Source: Holtermannia corniformis (taxonomy: Eukaryota > Basidiomycota > Tremellomycetes > Holtermanniales). Taken from it: a stretch of DNA of 64,000 nt. The stretch is taken from assembly GCA_001599935.1 (NCBI GenBank), contig BCIJ01000021.1, forward strand, positions 33,646 through 97,645, written 5' to 3'. The notes under the pieces were generated by a model, which saw only the letters and a program-made list of their open reading frames with translations, ran no database searches and was not told the DNA's origin. A program made the position numbers and the translations under genes. This document shows, one piece after another, positions 10,295 to 22,157 of the stretch. The stretch's first letter is position 1. Each line of letters begins with the position of its first letter.

Positions 10295-13200
10295 ATGTCC
10301 CACACATTCGCCGTCCCACTCGCCAACACCCGCGTCCGTACTCGCCTCCGACAGGGCGCCATCGCTGACTTGAACTTTTGCAGAACGTCACCATCGTCGC
10401 TCACGTCGACCATGGCAAGACTTCGTTCGCAGACAGCCTGCTCTCGTCCAACAACATCATCTCGCAGCGGCTGGCTGGCAAGATCCGCTTCCTAGACTCG
10501 AGAGAGGATGAGCAGGAGCGAGGAATCACGATGGAGAGCAGTGCGGTGGGTGGACGGTCATGGCAAAGTGCAACGGCTGACCACGCAGGTCTCTCTGCGG
10601 TTCGAGATGAAGCGGAGAGCAAGAGAAGGCCAAGGTAGGCTTGGACGAGCTTGGACCAAGCTGACAACCAGCCGAGCTCTCGCCAAAGCACATCCTCAAC
10701 CTGATCGACACTCCCGGCCACGTCGACTTTGCGTCCGAAGTCTCGACCGCTTCACGCCTGTGCGACGGCGCGCTCGTCCTCGTCGACGTCGTCGAAGGCG
10801 TGTGTACACAAACGATCGCCGTCCTCCGCCAGGCATGGCTCGATCGCCTCCGGCCGCTGCTCATCATTAACAAGATGGATCGTCTAATCACCGAGCTCAA
10901 GCTGTCCCCAGGAGAAGCCCACCACCACCTGAGCCAGCTGATCGAGCAAGTCAACGCCGTCATGGGCGGCTTCTATGCGTCCGAGCGGATGGAAGACGAT
11001 CTTCGATGGCGGGAACAGCGCGAGAAGCGGCTCGAACAGAGGAGAGAGCAGGAAGAGGACGCTCAGGCCGGCACGGGTACCAACACGCCAGCAGAAGACG
11101 ACGCTGGCTACGAGGAAAAGGAAGACGAAGACATTTACTTTGCCCCGGATCGAGGAAACGTCATCTTTGCGTCGGCCATTGACGGCTGGGCGTTTCGCGT
11201 GGGCCGCTTTGCGCAGCTGTACGCCGACAAGCTGGGGATCAAAGAGGCGAATCTCCGTAGGGTCCTCTGGGGAGACTGGTATCTCGATCCCAAGAGCAAG
11301 CGCGTCGTCGGCCGCAAGCGGTTGGCAGGGCGCAACCTCAAGCCCATGTTTGTCCAATTCGTGCTGGAGAATATCTGGCGTGTGTATGAGACGGTCCTGG
11401 GCGAGCAGTGAGTGACGTTTCGAGTAGACCAAACTAACCACGCAGCAACCCCGACAAGGTGCAGAAGATTGTCACGGCACTCAACGTCCGCCTGCTGCCT
11501 CGCGACGTCCGGTCCAAAGACACGCGCAACCTGCTCATGCAGATCATGCAGCAGTGGCTCCCGCTGTCCACAACGACGTTTCAAGCCGTCGTCGACGTGA
11601 TTCCATCTCCAGCCCAAGCTCAACCGGTACGACTTCCCATCATGCTCCACCCAGATCTGGCGTCCTCCCTCGGCGGCTCCGCCACGACCGAGTTGATCCA
11701 GCCAGAGAACAAGCTCGAACAAGACCTGTACGCGTGCAAGCAGGACCCACACGCGACCGTCGTCGTCTACGTCAGCAAAATGTTTGCCGTCCGACGCGCC
11801 GAGCTGCCCGAGTTCAAGCGGAGAGAAGTTACGGCTGAAGAGATGCGGCAGCGCGGTAAAGAGGCGAGAGAGCGGCGGGCAGCGATCCCAGACGAAGAGC
11901 AGGGCGTGCCGATCCCACTGGCCGATCTGTCACTGCATGAGAAGCCACAGCCGCTGCTGGAAGAGATTCAGCCAGAGCTAGCGCCATCACAACCGGAATC
12001 ATCCGAAGCGCTGATCGGCTTCGCGCGCATTTATTCTGGCACTCTGCATCGCCACACTCCCATCCTCGCCATCCTCCCGAAATTCGACTCGTCCCTGCCA
12101 CCGAGCCACCCCAAGAACGCGCGCCACGTCGTCGAGGTACAAGTTCAAGATCTCTACATGATGATGGGACGAGAGCTCGTCGCTGTCGAGATGGTTCCCG
12201 CTGGCAATGTGTTCGCCATTGGCGGGCTCGAAGGCAAGGTGCCGCGGAATGCGACGCTGTGGGCGCCGAATGCGGATGGCGTGCAGGAGATTGCAGACGA
12301 GGCGCTTTTGAACCTCGCGGGGGTCGCCATGAGTGTGAGTGGTCGTTGCGTCGGAGTAGGCTGACAAACACAGTCGGCACCGATTGTCCGGGTCGCGCTC
12401 GAGCCAGAGAACCCTTGTGAGTGCACTTGAACCACGCGTCGCATGCTGACACTTCGCAGCGGACATGCCGAAACTCGTCGAGGGTCTGCGACTGCTGAAC
12501 CAAGCCGATCCGTGTGTCGAGGTGCTGGTGCAAGAGACGGGCGAGCATGTCATCTTGACAGCGGGCGAGCTGCATCTCGAGGTTTGTAGGCTGCTGAAAT
12601 ACTACTGGGCTGACGCCCACAGCGATGCTTGAAAGACTTGCGCGAGCGCTTTGCAAAGTGTGCGATTCAGGCGTCGGAAGCGATCGTGCCGTTCCGCGAG
12701 ACTGCCGTCAAGGGGCTCGGTGGGTTTGAGTTGACCAGTGATGACGCTGACGTGCAGACATGGCCCCGCCCAAAGTCAAGGACGCTCCGCGCGGCACCGT
12801 CATCGGTACGCTCGCCAATCAACTTGTGACATTCAAGATCCGCGCCGTGCCTCTACCTGAAAGCGTTACCGCCTTTCTCCTCGCCAACGCATCAACGATC
12901 GCCGCGCTGTTAGCGGATCGCAAGATGGCAACGGATGCCGATGTCGACGAGGAACAGGATTCAGCCGAGGCCGCTCAGGACGAGCGACTGCAGGTCAAGC
13001 CGGGTGATTTCTGGGATGCGCTGGCCAAAATCCTCGACGAAGCGGGTGGGCAATGGGTTGGCGCTGCGGACCGTGTCTGGGCGTTTGGTCCAAAGCACGT
13101 CGGTGCGAATCTACTGCTGGACCCGGCGGGCGCGACACTGGATCGGTGAGTCGCCATGCCAGAGATTCGAGCTCATGATACAGCCTGCGGCAGCGCCAAG

Positions 13201-14127
13201 AACGGATCCAACAAGCGAAATCTCAGGGGAAAACGGCCGACGAGGTCACGGCGATCGTCAACGACACGACCGAGCTCGAACAGACGGCCGGTCTGGGTCG
13301 TGCCGAGATCCGGATGCTGCGCGAGTTTGACGACAGTATCGACTCTGGCTTCCAGATTGCCACGTTCCAGGGGCCGCTGTGTGCCGAGCCGGTCGTGGGT
13401 ATGGCCTGGGTCGTGGAAGAAGTCACGGTCGGCAAGGATGATGCGGATGACCAGGGTATGCAGGTGCTTGCTGTTATCTCTAGCTCACTTCAACAGGACG
13501 ATCCCGGATGGCCGCCGTCGTCGGCTCGCTCATCTCATCGGTCAAGGACGCGTGCAGAGCCGGCATGCTCGACTGGTCACCGCGCATCAAGCTGGCCATG
13601 TACACTTGCGATATCCAAGCGTCGAGTGAGTCTTGCACGGGCAATCACTTTACTGACAACCCAGCCGACGTCCTTGGCAAAGTCTATGCCGTCGTGGCTC
13701 GTCGGCGCGGCCGCATCGTCGCCGAAGAGATGAAAGAGGGCACGTCGTTCTTCTCGATCAAGTCGATGCTGCCGGTCGTCGAGTCGTTTGGCTTTGCGGA
13801 TGGTGGGTCGTTGACGAGTACAGTGCACAGGCTGACTGGCGTAGAGATCCGCAAGCGTACGTCGGGTGCTGCCAGCCCGCAGCTCATCTTCAGCGGGTGC
13901 GTCTACCCCATTCCGACCGCTCAAGCTGACTTTGCAGCTTCGAAACGCTCCCGATGGATCCCTTCTGGGTACCAACAACGCTTGAAGAGCTCGAAGATCT
14001 GGGCGAAAAGGCGGACCGCGCCAACGTGGCCAAGCTCTACGTCGACGCCGTCCGCAAGCGCAAGGGCATGTTTGTCGAGCAGAAGATTGTCGCTGCCGCC
14101 GAGAAGCAGCGGACGCTCAAGCGATGA
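10295..14127 (+). CDS. EFL1: Efl1/Ria1-type GTPase, 60S ribosome maturation factor
   Basis: This is an EF-2-like GTPase that, with Sdo1/SBDS, removes Tif6/eIF6 from nascent 60S subunits in the cytoplasm. The first exon is 39 nt ([13 protein letters not shown]). After a 50-nt intron (10334-10383) the G domain follows: [10 protein letters not shown] (G1), RGIT (G2), [10 protein letters not shown] (G3) and IINKMDR (G4). An acidic, Glu/Arg-rich insertion (about 10990-11140) before [14 protein letters not shown] is characteristic of the Efl1 branch and absent from EF-2. Later segments ([35 protein letters not shown]) are translation-factor domains III-V. The gene has many short introns. The stop is at 14125-14127. 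It lies head-to-head with the RCC2-like gene, with about 510 bp between them. Confidence 0.93.
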
Positions 14128-14235
14128 GATGATGTTGCTTTTGCCACCGACCACGTGCTGCAATTGATGGAGCCGATCGTAACACATAATCAGATCGTCC
14201 AGCTGTGCAAGACAACGACGACGGGTTACTGCAAG

Positions 14236-16136
14236 ATGGTGAATAGCACAGCAGGAGCATCGATGGAGCTGCACGCGCTTGGAGAAGTCGAGGCGCCGAG
14301 GTCATCCATCGGTCGCGAGTCGGGCGAACGGGGTGTGTAGAGCTCTGGCTTGGCATTCGCAATTGCTGATGCTGGGCGTGAAAGATCCTTTGCTGCTAAG
14401 GGACAAGGTCGTCACGAATGACCAGCTGGCGTCAATCCGGCAGTGAGTCGTCCTGGCGGAATGTGCAGTGACTGACCCCGCAGACGCAACAGCAGCCGCC
14501 GAGCAGCCAAGAAAGTCACCAATTTTTACGAGCAGCAGAACGAGGTGGGTCATAGCTATGCAGGCTCGTCGGCTTACATTGCCAGCACATCCAAGCACTG
14601 CTCAAACCGCTGCACGCTCACACGTCCGACGCTGCCGACGATGCCGCCGCTTCAGCTCTCAAGGTCAAGATTGCAGTTTACGTCTCGTTCGGCGCCAACA
14701 TTGTGCTTGGTCCGTCTTCGGCAGGCTTTGTTGCTTGCTAACGCTTGCAGCCATCCTCCAGCTTTACGCGGCTATCAGCTCTGGCTCGCTATCTCTGTTT
14801 GCGACCATGATTGACTCTGGTGCGTTGCGGACGGTTGCGCCGGCGCTCGCTGACATTGACAGTTTGTGCGTGGCCTGCTGGCGCCCCTGCCCCACTCATT
14901 CCCTTAGTCGATCCTTTCGCCAATCTGCTGCTGTTTGTCATGCACCGAGCTGCTGACAGGGCTGAGGAGCGCAAGTGGCGTGAGTGTCTCTGATTGCAGG
15001 TCAATCTCTGACGTCGGACAGCGGCGGGCGGTAGCCGATTCGAGTCTATGTACGTTGTGCCTCAGGCAGCGGGTCTCTGCTGACTGATCAGCGGCAATGT
15101 CATCTATGCGTTCATCATGATCATGTGAGTCGCTCGTTGCAGTTCCCGACAACGCTCACTTTACTTAGGGTCAACATGATCCTCATCGTCAGTCGTGCTG
15201 CGGCGCCTTTACCCTCGCTCACCTCGCCAGGTCCAATCCATCCAAGAGTTTGTCACGCACGACGGCAAGGAAGTGTACAAGTTCCATCTACCATCGATCA
15301 TTGCCGTTGGCATTGCTCTAGGTGAGTGCAGTCTTACAGGCGGGCGGTGCTCACCTTCGTCAGCCACCAAGTTCGGTCTCTTCTTGTACTGCTACGCGAT
15401 CCGCAACGCGTCGAGTCAAGTCAACGTGCTCTGGGAAGACCACCGGAATGACCTCTTGACGTGAGTCGCACACTGCAGCGTGTAACAGCATTGACGCTCG
15501 GCAGAAACGGGTGAGACGCTCCCATGTTGACCTCACTCTTCTCATGCAACACAGCTTTGGTCTACTGACCAGTGCTGGCGGCTCCAAGCTCAAGTGGTGG
15601 TACGTCGCCTGTCGGATAGACAAGGTGTCGCTCATGCAGCAGGCTTGACCCGGCTGGTGCCATGCTCATCGCAACCGTCATTTCGCTCATCTGGGTCCGG
15701 ACCGCCTACGGTATGGCGACACCTTGATATGCGCGCGCTAACACCGCACAGAGCACTTTACCCACCTCGCCGGGATCGCCGCGCCGACCGAGTTCCAAAA
15801 GCTCGTCATCTACAAGGTGATTTCCCACAACCGCGCGTCCCCTTCACTTACGCCGCAGGCGATGACGTTCAACGACCGGATTGAAAAGATCGACTCGTGC
15901 AACGTGTACCACAGCGGCCCAAACTATGTCGTGGAGATTGACATCGTCCTGCCGCCAGCGACCCTGCTTGTCGACGCCCACGACATCAGCCAGAACCTGC
16001 AGGATGCCATCGAGGCGCTGCCGGATGTATCGCGATGCTTCGTACACGTCGACCACGAGGTCGAACACAAGCCTGTGAGTTGCTTGCGGCGGAAGGATCG
16101 CGCTGACCTCTACAGGAACACCGCAAGAAAGTCTAG
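14236..16136 (+). CDS. Cation diffusion facilitator (MTP/CDF metal transporter)
   Basis: Proton-coupled efflux of divalent metals such as Mn, Fe or Zn from the cytosol is the expected role. Spliced exons give an N-terminal cytosolic part (DPLLLRDKVVTNDQLASIR, VTNFYEQQNE), six membrane segments (for example VKIAVYVSFGANIVLAILQL), and a C-terminal domain ending EHKPEHRKKV. The metal-site motif DSVFD-PF is complete only if a 3-nt exon (TTT, 14863-14865) is included between introns of 43 and 42 nt. A 6-nt exon (15505-15510) likewise completes LLTNGFGLL, and a 19-nt exon lies at 15171-15189. The DSVFDP variant is that of the Mn-type MTP group. Start: first ATG whose exon joins in frame. Confidence 0.9.
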
Positions 16137-16237
16137 TGCGACTGATCAGGGCACAAGGTGTATAGTCCCATGCAGCTCATTGAATCCAGTGGAGGCAAGT
16201 GCCAAGCTTCGGACTCCGGGAGTATTCGGTTCTCAAA

Positions 16238-16263
16238 CCTCCACCTCCACCTCCACCTCCACT
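16238..16263. repeat. CTCCAC microsatellite in the aldo-keto reductase promoter
   Basis: About four perfect copies of the hexamer CTCCAC in a row, about 50 bp upstream of the reductase start codon and just before a TATA-like TTATATAT at 16271-16278. It may be a pyrimidine-rich promoter element or a simple expansion. Confidence 0.8.
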
Positions 16264-16310
16264 GGTCCAGTTATATATCCACGGCTGCAGCTGTTCGTCT
16301 TCATCTCGCC

Positions 16311-17463
16311 ATGTCCCCAGAGAACAAGATGCAATACGTTCGGTGGGTGCTCGACGCCTTGCGCACTGCTGACGATGCAGCCTCGGCGACTCGGCGCTCA
16401 AAGTCTCGCGCGTCATCCTCGGCTGCTTGTCTTTCGGCAACAAGTGGCAGCCGTGGCTGCTTCCAAAGGAAAGGGCGCTGCCAATCCTCAAATACGCCTA
16501 CGACCAAGGCATCAACACCTTCGACATGGCCGATGTCTACTCGAACGGCGAGGCGGAGCGCATCGTCGGCGCGTTCCTGAAGGAATACAAGATTCCGCGG
16601 AACCGCGTCGTGCTTTTGACGAAATGTCACCAGTTCGTGCCTGAGGAGGATGCGCCGGTGGAGCCCAAGTATCTTGCGTACAACGATGGTATTCAGGTGA
16701 GTGCATAACATTGATGCATCCAGTGCTGACCGACAGGTCAATCGCTGCGGCCTGTCACGAAAGCACATCTTTGACGCCATCGACGCCTCCATCGAACGCC
16801 TCGGGACGTACCCCGATGTGCTGCAGATCCACCGACTGGATCGGGAAGCGTCGCCAAAAGAGATCATGCGAGCGCTCAACGATTTTGTCGAATCGGGTCG
16901 TGCGCGCTACATTGGAGCCAGCTCGGTACGTCTAGATTGCCGTCTTGCTTTACTGACTCGTCCAGATGAAAGCGTGGGAATTTCAAAACCTGCAAAATGT
17001 TGCAGCCGCCAATGGCTGGCATCAGTTCATCAGCATGCAGGGGCTCTACAACCTCGTGTACCGCGAGGAAGAGCACGAGATGCTACCGTACTGCGCCTTC
17101 TCGGGCGTCGGCTACATCCCCTGGTCACCGCTCGCGTCCGGCACCCTCACCCGCCCATGGGACGATCACTCGGACGTACGCGAACAGCAAGACGCGTTCC
17201 TCAAGACGTTCTTCCGAAGCGGCGAGGATGAGAGTAATCGCCGGATCGTTGCCGGCGTCGCGCAGGTGGCGGAAAAGCGCGGCAAGAGCATGGCGCAGAT
17301 TGCGCTTGCGTGGGTGTTTGCAAAAGGAGCGATGCCGGTGACGGGGCTGGAGACGGAGCAGAGGATCAACGAGGCAGTCGAGGCTGTGGCGATCGTGTTG
17401 ACCGACGAGGAGCTGGTGGCGCTGCAGGAGGCGTACACCCCGCGAAAGCCGATGCAATTCTGA
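16311..17463 (+). CDS. Aldo-keto reductase
   Basis: NADPH-dependent reduction of aldehydes or ketones is expected. The first exon (16311-16342) is short. A 38-nt intron then leads into LGDSALKVSRVILGC. Catalytic residues of the family are visible: Asp and Tyr in FDMADVYSNGEAE, Lys in VVLLTKCHQF, and His in DVLQIHRLDREAS. Further family motifs are IGASSMKAW, YNLVYREEE, GVGYIPWSPLASG and the NADPH-binding C-terminal VTGLETEQRINEAVEA. It most resembles fungal aryl-alcohol or versiconal-type reductases (AKR9-like), by memory only. A TATA-like box lies about 35 bp upstream. The gene looks intact. The accessory kinase region begins directly downstream. Confidence 0.9.
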
Positions 17464-17704
17464 AAAAGTGATGTGGCGTACGGAGCAGCGTCCTCAAGCT
17501 GACGAACCCGTCGTCATGGCATCGATCATTAGTATTAGACAACGTGAAGTACAAGTGTAATCAACAGTGAAGTAGGGGTGTTGGCAAAAGGAGTGACCGT
17601 TGCGAGGCAGCCGCCTGTTCAGCCTCAGAACTGGTAGAGGTTTCTACCGCTACCGCCTGGCAAGTCTTCATGTAGTCAGCTGCCGAACCAGGGTGGCACT
17701 GGGT

Positions 17705-18090
17705 CTACTCACGGACGGGACACAGAGAGCGGATACGTGTGACCCACACATCGCACTTCTCACCTCCCGGGCCGCGATAGGTGCAGCGAGAGATCTTGCG
17801 TCCGGTGTAAAGGTACTCGTCTGTGGCAGCATCAGATCCATGCTATCATGGGCTCCCAGGAACGTACGAAGGGGGCACACGGTGGCCCCACTGGGCATCC
17901 ATTTGCCACACAACTTGTCCCGCTCTTCATCGTAGTATGGGCAACGACCGGTCATGTGGAGGGCCACTTCGAATGTGTTCAATCGAGATTGTCGGCTGGA
18001 CGCAGTGTCAAACAGCAGGACAGGCGCTTTATGTGAATATCGGTACGGGATGAGATGGTATCGGCACCCTTCTCTTGGACAAAACCGCAT
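17705..18090 (-). CDS. Small double C-x9/10-C-x10-C protein, copy 1
   Basis: Two exons (17868-18090 and 17705-17820 on the minus strand) give 112 residues. The family is not one I recognise. Each exon carries one Cys module: C-x10-C-x10-C followed by x2-H in the first, C-x9-C-x10-C in the second. The phase-1 intron between them (17821-17867, GTACGT donor) sits at the same place as in the copies at 24525 and 27268, and the junction codon is His in all three. No signal peptide or membrane segment is evident. The regular Cys/His spacing suggests zinc binding or paired disulfides. It is divergently oriented to the APH-like gene at 18620, 530 bp away. The N-terminal 50 residues lack a counterpart in the other copies, so the start is uncertain. 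Confidence 0.62.
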
Positions 18091-18490
18091 GCGATGTGCG
18101 CTACGCCTTCAATCCAGCCTCACAGAAGAGTGCCACTGTGAGGTTTTGCAGGTTTATGGCTAGAACCATTGAAGCCGGGTCTAGAAGTTGAACAAGCGCA
18201 ACTCGATCAAGGCCATTTTTGGCTTACTGCATCTTCGCCGCGTGGGCCTCGGGTCCAGAATACAGAGCATCCTCAGCGCAAAGGGAGGTGACATTGCCAA
18301 GAGGGACGGTCAAAGCTGCAATCGGCAATGTCGAACACCACGCTGAGACAAAGCATGATGTGCGGAGCATCCCCATTCACTCTTCAGCACAAGGCATCTC
18401 GAACCGCAGCTGATTTGCCGCTAGGCGATCTCGGTGAGACTTCCGCACGGACTGTGTGTTGCGGCCAAAGGACACGCTAAGACGTTCAAC

Positions 18491-18530
18491 AGGCACTGGC
18501 CGCACCGGCGATCACAGCCTGAAACGGTGC
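18491..18530 (+). promoter_or_regulatory. Shared upstream element, kinase A copy
   Basis: This stretch aligns with segments upstream of kinase genes C, D and E: AGGCAC, then CCGCAC, GGCGATCA and later ACGG. It ends about 90 bp before the proposed ATG at 18620. It is the most diverged of the four copies, with the AAAGG block replaced. It lies in the divergent region between Cys gene 1 and kinase A. Confidence 0.55.
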
Positions 18531-18619
18531 AGCAAATTTGCGTTGCTTCGCGGCGGTACAATGTGCACAATAACAACCACCGACCTCACTCTTGACTATA
18601 GTGGTACACGAGCGACGCC

Positions 18620-20111
18620 ATGGTGAGCTGATCCGAGCCGTGCAGGCGTCATCCGACCTTGAACAGGATCCCCTTCCAGCGCGCGGATGGTATAGCTTGG
18701 AGGTCCGTAGTAGCGTGGCTGGGCGAGAAGAGACTGACGCTCCCTTACAGCTAGCTGAGCTGGTCAAGCTTGCCCAGAAGATCGACATCGTAAAATACGC
18801 AGATGAACTTCGACCGGATCACAAAGCTGAAGCCGACTATCCGGCTGACATTCGCCAGCTCCCTCGCGGCGGCCGACATTTGCACATCCCTATAATGTTT
18901 GATGACGGCGTCCGGTGGCTCGCGCGTATACGAACAATGGACAACCGTCACCCCGGGAAGATGGAAAGTCTCATGCAAGAGAGCGAGGTGGCTACAACAC
19001 GTTACCTCGTCAAATCGGGTCTGGCGGTCCCGCAAGTCTACGTGCCCAAGCTACCTGTAGGTACGTGAAGTAGAGTGGACGCAGAGGCAAGCTGCTAACA
19101 CTGGCGCGAGGTGTCGCTGAACAGATCCAGTTCATCTTCGTCGAGGCTCTCCCTGGCCAACCCTGCCCAGCACCCCTCAGCGCTTGGAACTCGCACCTTA
19201 CGGCTGAGGACATCGAGAAGATCATCCCGCAGATTGCCGCCTTCTACGTTCAGCTATCGGGCCTCAAGTTACCTTTCAACATGGTCGGAAGCCTGGTGGA
19301 GACGGAGGGCCAGACGGCAATGGGGCCTTTGATCGATCCCATCTTCAGCAAGACGGCACCACCCCACTTCCACGGCCCTTTCCTGTCGAGCCTCGATCGT
19401 TACCTCACCGAGATTGACACCTCCCTCACGGCCATCCTGGACGGCGCAGACTATGGATACCCCCCGATAGCCTATTCCATTCGTCTCTGGCTCCGGGACC
19501 TGCTGCAGGAGTCGCCGCAACTATGGGAGCAAGACGGCTTTTTCCTCAAACACGGGGACGACAAGGGTGACCAATGGCTGATGGATGACAATATGGGCTT
19601 GACTGGCGTCATCGATTGGGAATGGTGAGTAGATCAATGATTCATCTGGACTGACTTCAGTAGGGCTCAGGTCGTGTCCAAGGCCGAGGCGTTTGCCGCG
19701 CCGGCTGGCTTTACGAATACCGAGGCTTACTACAACGGCTCAATCGAGCTAAGCCGGGAAGAAGTTCTATTCTCTCAGGCCTTCGACAAACTCGAGCGAC
19801 CAGATCTGGCGCAGTGCGTGCGACAGGGCCAGGTATGGATGCGTCTCACCGACTGCATTCGGGGTCAGCCAAACTTCCTACAGCTTCGCGCACTTCGCGA
19901 ACTTCTGACAGGGGACCGCGGCAAAGACAACGACATCATGGATTTTTACAACACAGTCGGTGCTCGTTACAAGGACCATCCACATGTGCTTCGGCTAGAA
20001 GCTGAAGGCGAGAGCTGGTGGGCTGCACGAAATGCAGAGGCGGCAGCGGAGGAAGCAGCCATCCAGGCCGAGCTCAAGGCCGAGGAAGAGGCTCAGGCTC
20101 AAAGCGGATGA
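18620..20111 (+). CDS. APH-like phosphotransferase, array copy A
   Basis: A protein of the aminoglycoside/choline phosphotransferase fold; the substrate is unknown. The last three exons are well fixed (18751-19060, 19111-19624, 19664-20111). The first two (18620-18622 and 18667-18702) are inferred from phase and from the other copies, giving 436 residues. Motifs in order: WLARIRTMDN (ATP-binding strand), SEVATTRYLVKSGLAVPQVY (helix C and following), HGDDKGDQW (catalytic loop) and GVIDWEW (metal-binding Asp). The usual HGDxxxxN has Gln in place of Asn. The C-terminal region includes ELLTGDRG and an Ala/Glu-rich coiled tail. It is first of five head-to-tail copies and is divergent from Cys gene 1. 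Confidence 0.8.
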
Positions 20112-20402
20112 GGGAGCATCAACGTTGACCGCATAGTAGGTAGATGACGTCAAGCTGTGCGCGCGCGCAGGTTCACCTTTGTTGATCACCCGCACGAGCG
20201 GGCAAGACAGAGAGGGGCTCACTCTGACCAGGTCTGTGCGACTACTGGCTCCATGCCGACTTGTGTGTCACGCACAGCAAATCGAGCACACATCCTTTGG
20301 CTCAGGTACCGCAATCGCAATGCGCAGGGGCGACGGCGACTGCTCAGGGCGGTGCAAAGAAAGCAAACGCACCACTGGGCGACTTCTGCTCGTCCAACGA
20401 AA

Positions 20403-21908
20403 ATGGCATACATAGCGCCCAAGCCTGATTGCATAGTAAGTACTACTGTAACCCATCGCCTCTGTTGTTGACCCGCGATAGGAGCTGTTTCGCAGCGTCA
20501 GATCCGGTGCTCAAGCATCACTTTCGCGACCGCTAACATTCTGGTAGTGGGCGGATTTCATTGAGATAGCCAAGACCATCGACTTGGCCAAGTACGCAAG
20601 CTCTCTTCGGCCTGGCCATACGGCCACTGCAACGTATCCTACGGAATATGGTGCACTTCTCAGAGGCGGCCGCCACCTACACATCCCGATTGACTTTGAG
20701 GACGGCGTACAATGGCTGGCACGGATCCGCACAATGGACAACCGCGATCCGCCCGACATTGAGCGTTTGATGGCGGAAGGTGAAGTGACAACCACTCGGC
20801 TGCTTGTCAAAGCTGGCTTGGCTGTACCGCAAATGTTTGTGCCTGCTCTCTCAAAAGGTATACAGACTTGCTGCGCTCCGGGAGACATGGCTGACGCCAT
20901 GACAGATGTTGCCGACACCATGCAGTTCACATTCGTCGAAAGGTTGCCCGGTCGACCTTGCTCGACCCCCATGGGCAGTACCAGGCGTCGACACACCGAC
21001 GAGGAAGCGGCCATCATCATCCCTCAGATTGCTGCATTCTATGTGCAGCTGTCGCACATCGAATTCGACATGGTCGGTAGTCTCATCGAGACTGCGAGCG
21101 GTGGGACAGAAGTGGGACCCCTGCTCGATCCCACATTTAAACAGGCGACCGCGCCACATTTTCTGGGCCCTTTCACATCTGGCCTCGACAGATACCTCGC
21201 TGAGATCGACAGCGTGCTTGCAGCGATTCTAGAAGGGAAGGACCTCGGGTACCCACCACGGGCGTATGTTATCCGACTTTGGCTCCGAGATGCGCTATCC
21301 GAAGCGTCTCATTTGTGGGTGGACGATGGCTTCTTTCTCAAGCACGGCGACGACAAAGGAGACCAATGGCTCGTCGATGAGGACATGAACCTCACCGGCA
21401 TCATCGACTGGGAGTGGTAAGAGGGTACTCTGCTACATGAGCAGCAGCTGCTGACCATTGCAGGGCCCAAATCGTTCCCAAAGCCGAAGCTTTTGCCGCC
21501 CCGACTGGCTTCTTCAACGTTCCCGCCTACTACAAGGGGACGACCACGCTTAGTCGAGAAGAAGCGCTATTCGCGGATGCATTCGAAACACTCGGTCGAC
21601 CAGATCTTGCGCGCTGCGTTCGTCAAGGGCAAGTGTGGTTTCGAATCCTTGAATGTATCAGGGAACGGCTGGACTTTGCCCAACTTCGAGCGCTTCGTGA
21701 GCTTCTGACGGGCGAGAAGGGCGAAGAGACGAACCTTGTTGAGCTCTGTGAGACGATCGGTGCGCGCTACCAGGACAACCCTGAGCTTTTACGACTCAAA
21801 GCTCAAGGACCCGCTTGGTTAGCTGCGCGGTATGAGAGAGCCAAAGCGCGTGAGCAGGATTGCATAGCTCGAGCTCAGGCCATGAAGGATGCGGCAGCGA
21901 AGGAGTAG
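20403..21908 (+). CDS. APH-like phosphotransferase, array copy B
   Basis: Five exons (20403-20435, 20482-20496, 20548-20857, 20906-21416, 21464-21908) give 437 residues in one frame. The second exon is only 15 nt (ELFRS). The third is exactly 310 nt, as in all five copies. It has WLARIRTMDN, HGDDKGDQW and GIIDWEW; the residue at the usual Asn of the HGDxxxxN motif is Gln. It groups with copies A and C (FYVQLS, GPLLDPTF, IRLWLRD). It lies only 291 bp downstream of copy A and has no Cys-protein gene in front of it. The upstream element is not clearly recognisable here. The donor of the second intron (GTCAGA) is weak. Confidence 0.85.
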
Positions 21909-22037
21909 CGAGTAATCTGTTATGCACTCTGGTGTGGCACATGAGACTGTACAGGCATGAACGTCGCTGCCAGGTCTTTTTGGCCCGACTACGCACGGTC
22001 GATGCAGTGCGGCCTGCGGACAAGAAAGATGCTGATT

Positions 22038-22075
22038 AGGCACGCAGACCGCACAGGGCGATCAAAGGATGGGAC
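22038..22075 (+). promoter_or_regulatory. Shared upstream element, kinase C copy
   Basis: It contains AGGCAC, CCGCAC and GCGATCAAAGGATGG in the same order and nearly the same spacing as the elements at 25282 and 28144. It ends about 83 bp before the proposed ATG of kinase C. The conservation stands out against intergenic DNA that otherwise aligns poorly. Confidence 0.68.
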
Positions 22076-22157
22076 TAAAAAAACTGCGATGTCCTCGCCT
22101 ACAACGACCACGACCAAGCCATAAAAAGCAGATTCAACCGTGATAGATATACCGATT

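Noticed and set aside
11829..12656. Open frame of 275 codons on the - strand
   Set aside because: Antisense to EFL1 exons and Arg/Ser-rich without a domain.
20219..20434. Possible fourth Cys-module gene on the - strand between kinases A and B
   Set aside because: One frame shows C-x9-C followed by C after 11 residues, but none of the other conserved residues, no partner module and no matching splice sites. Chance Cys spacing is more likely.
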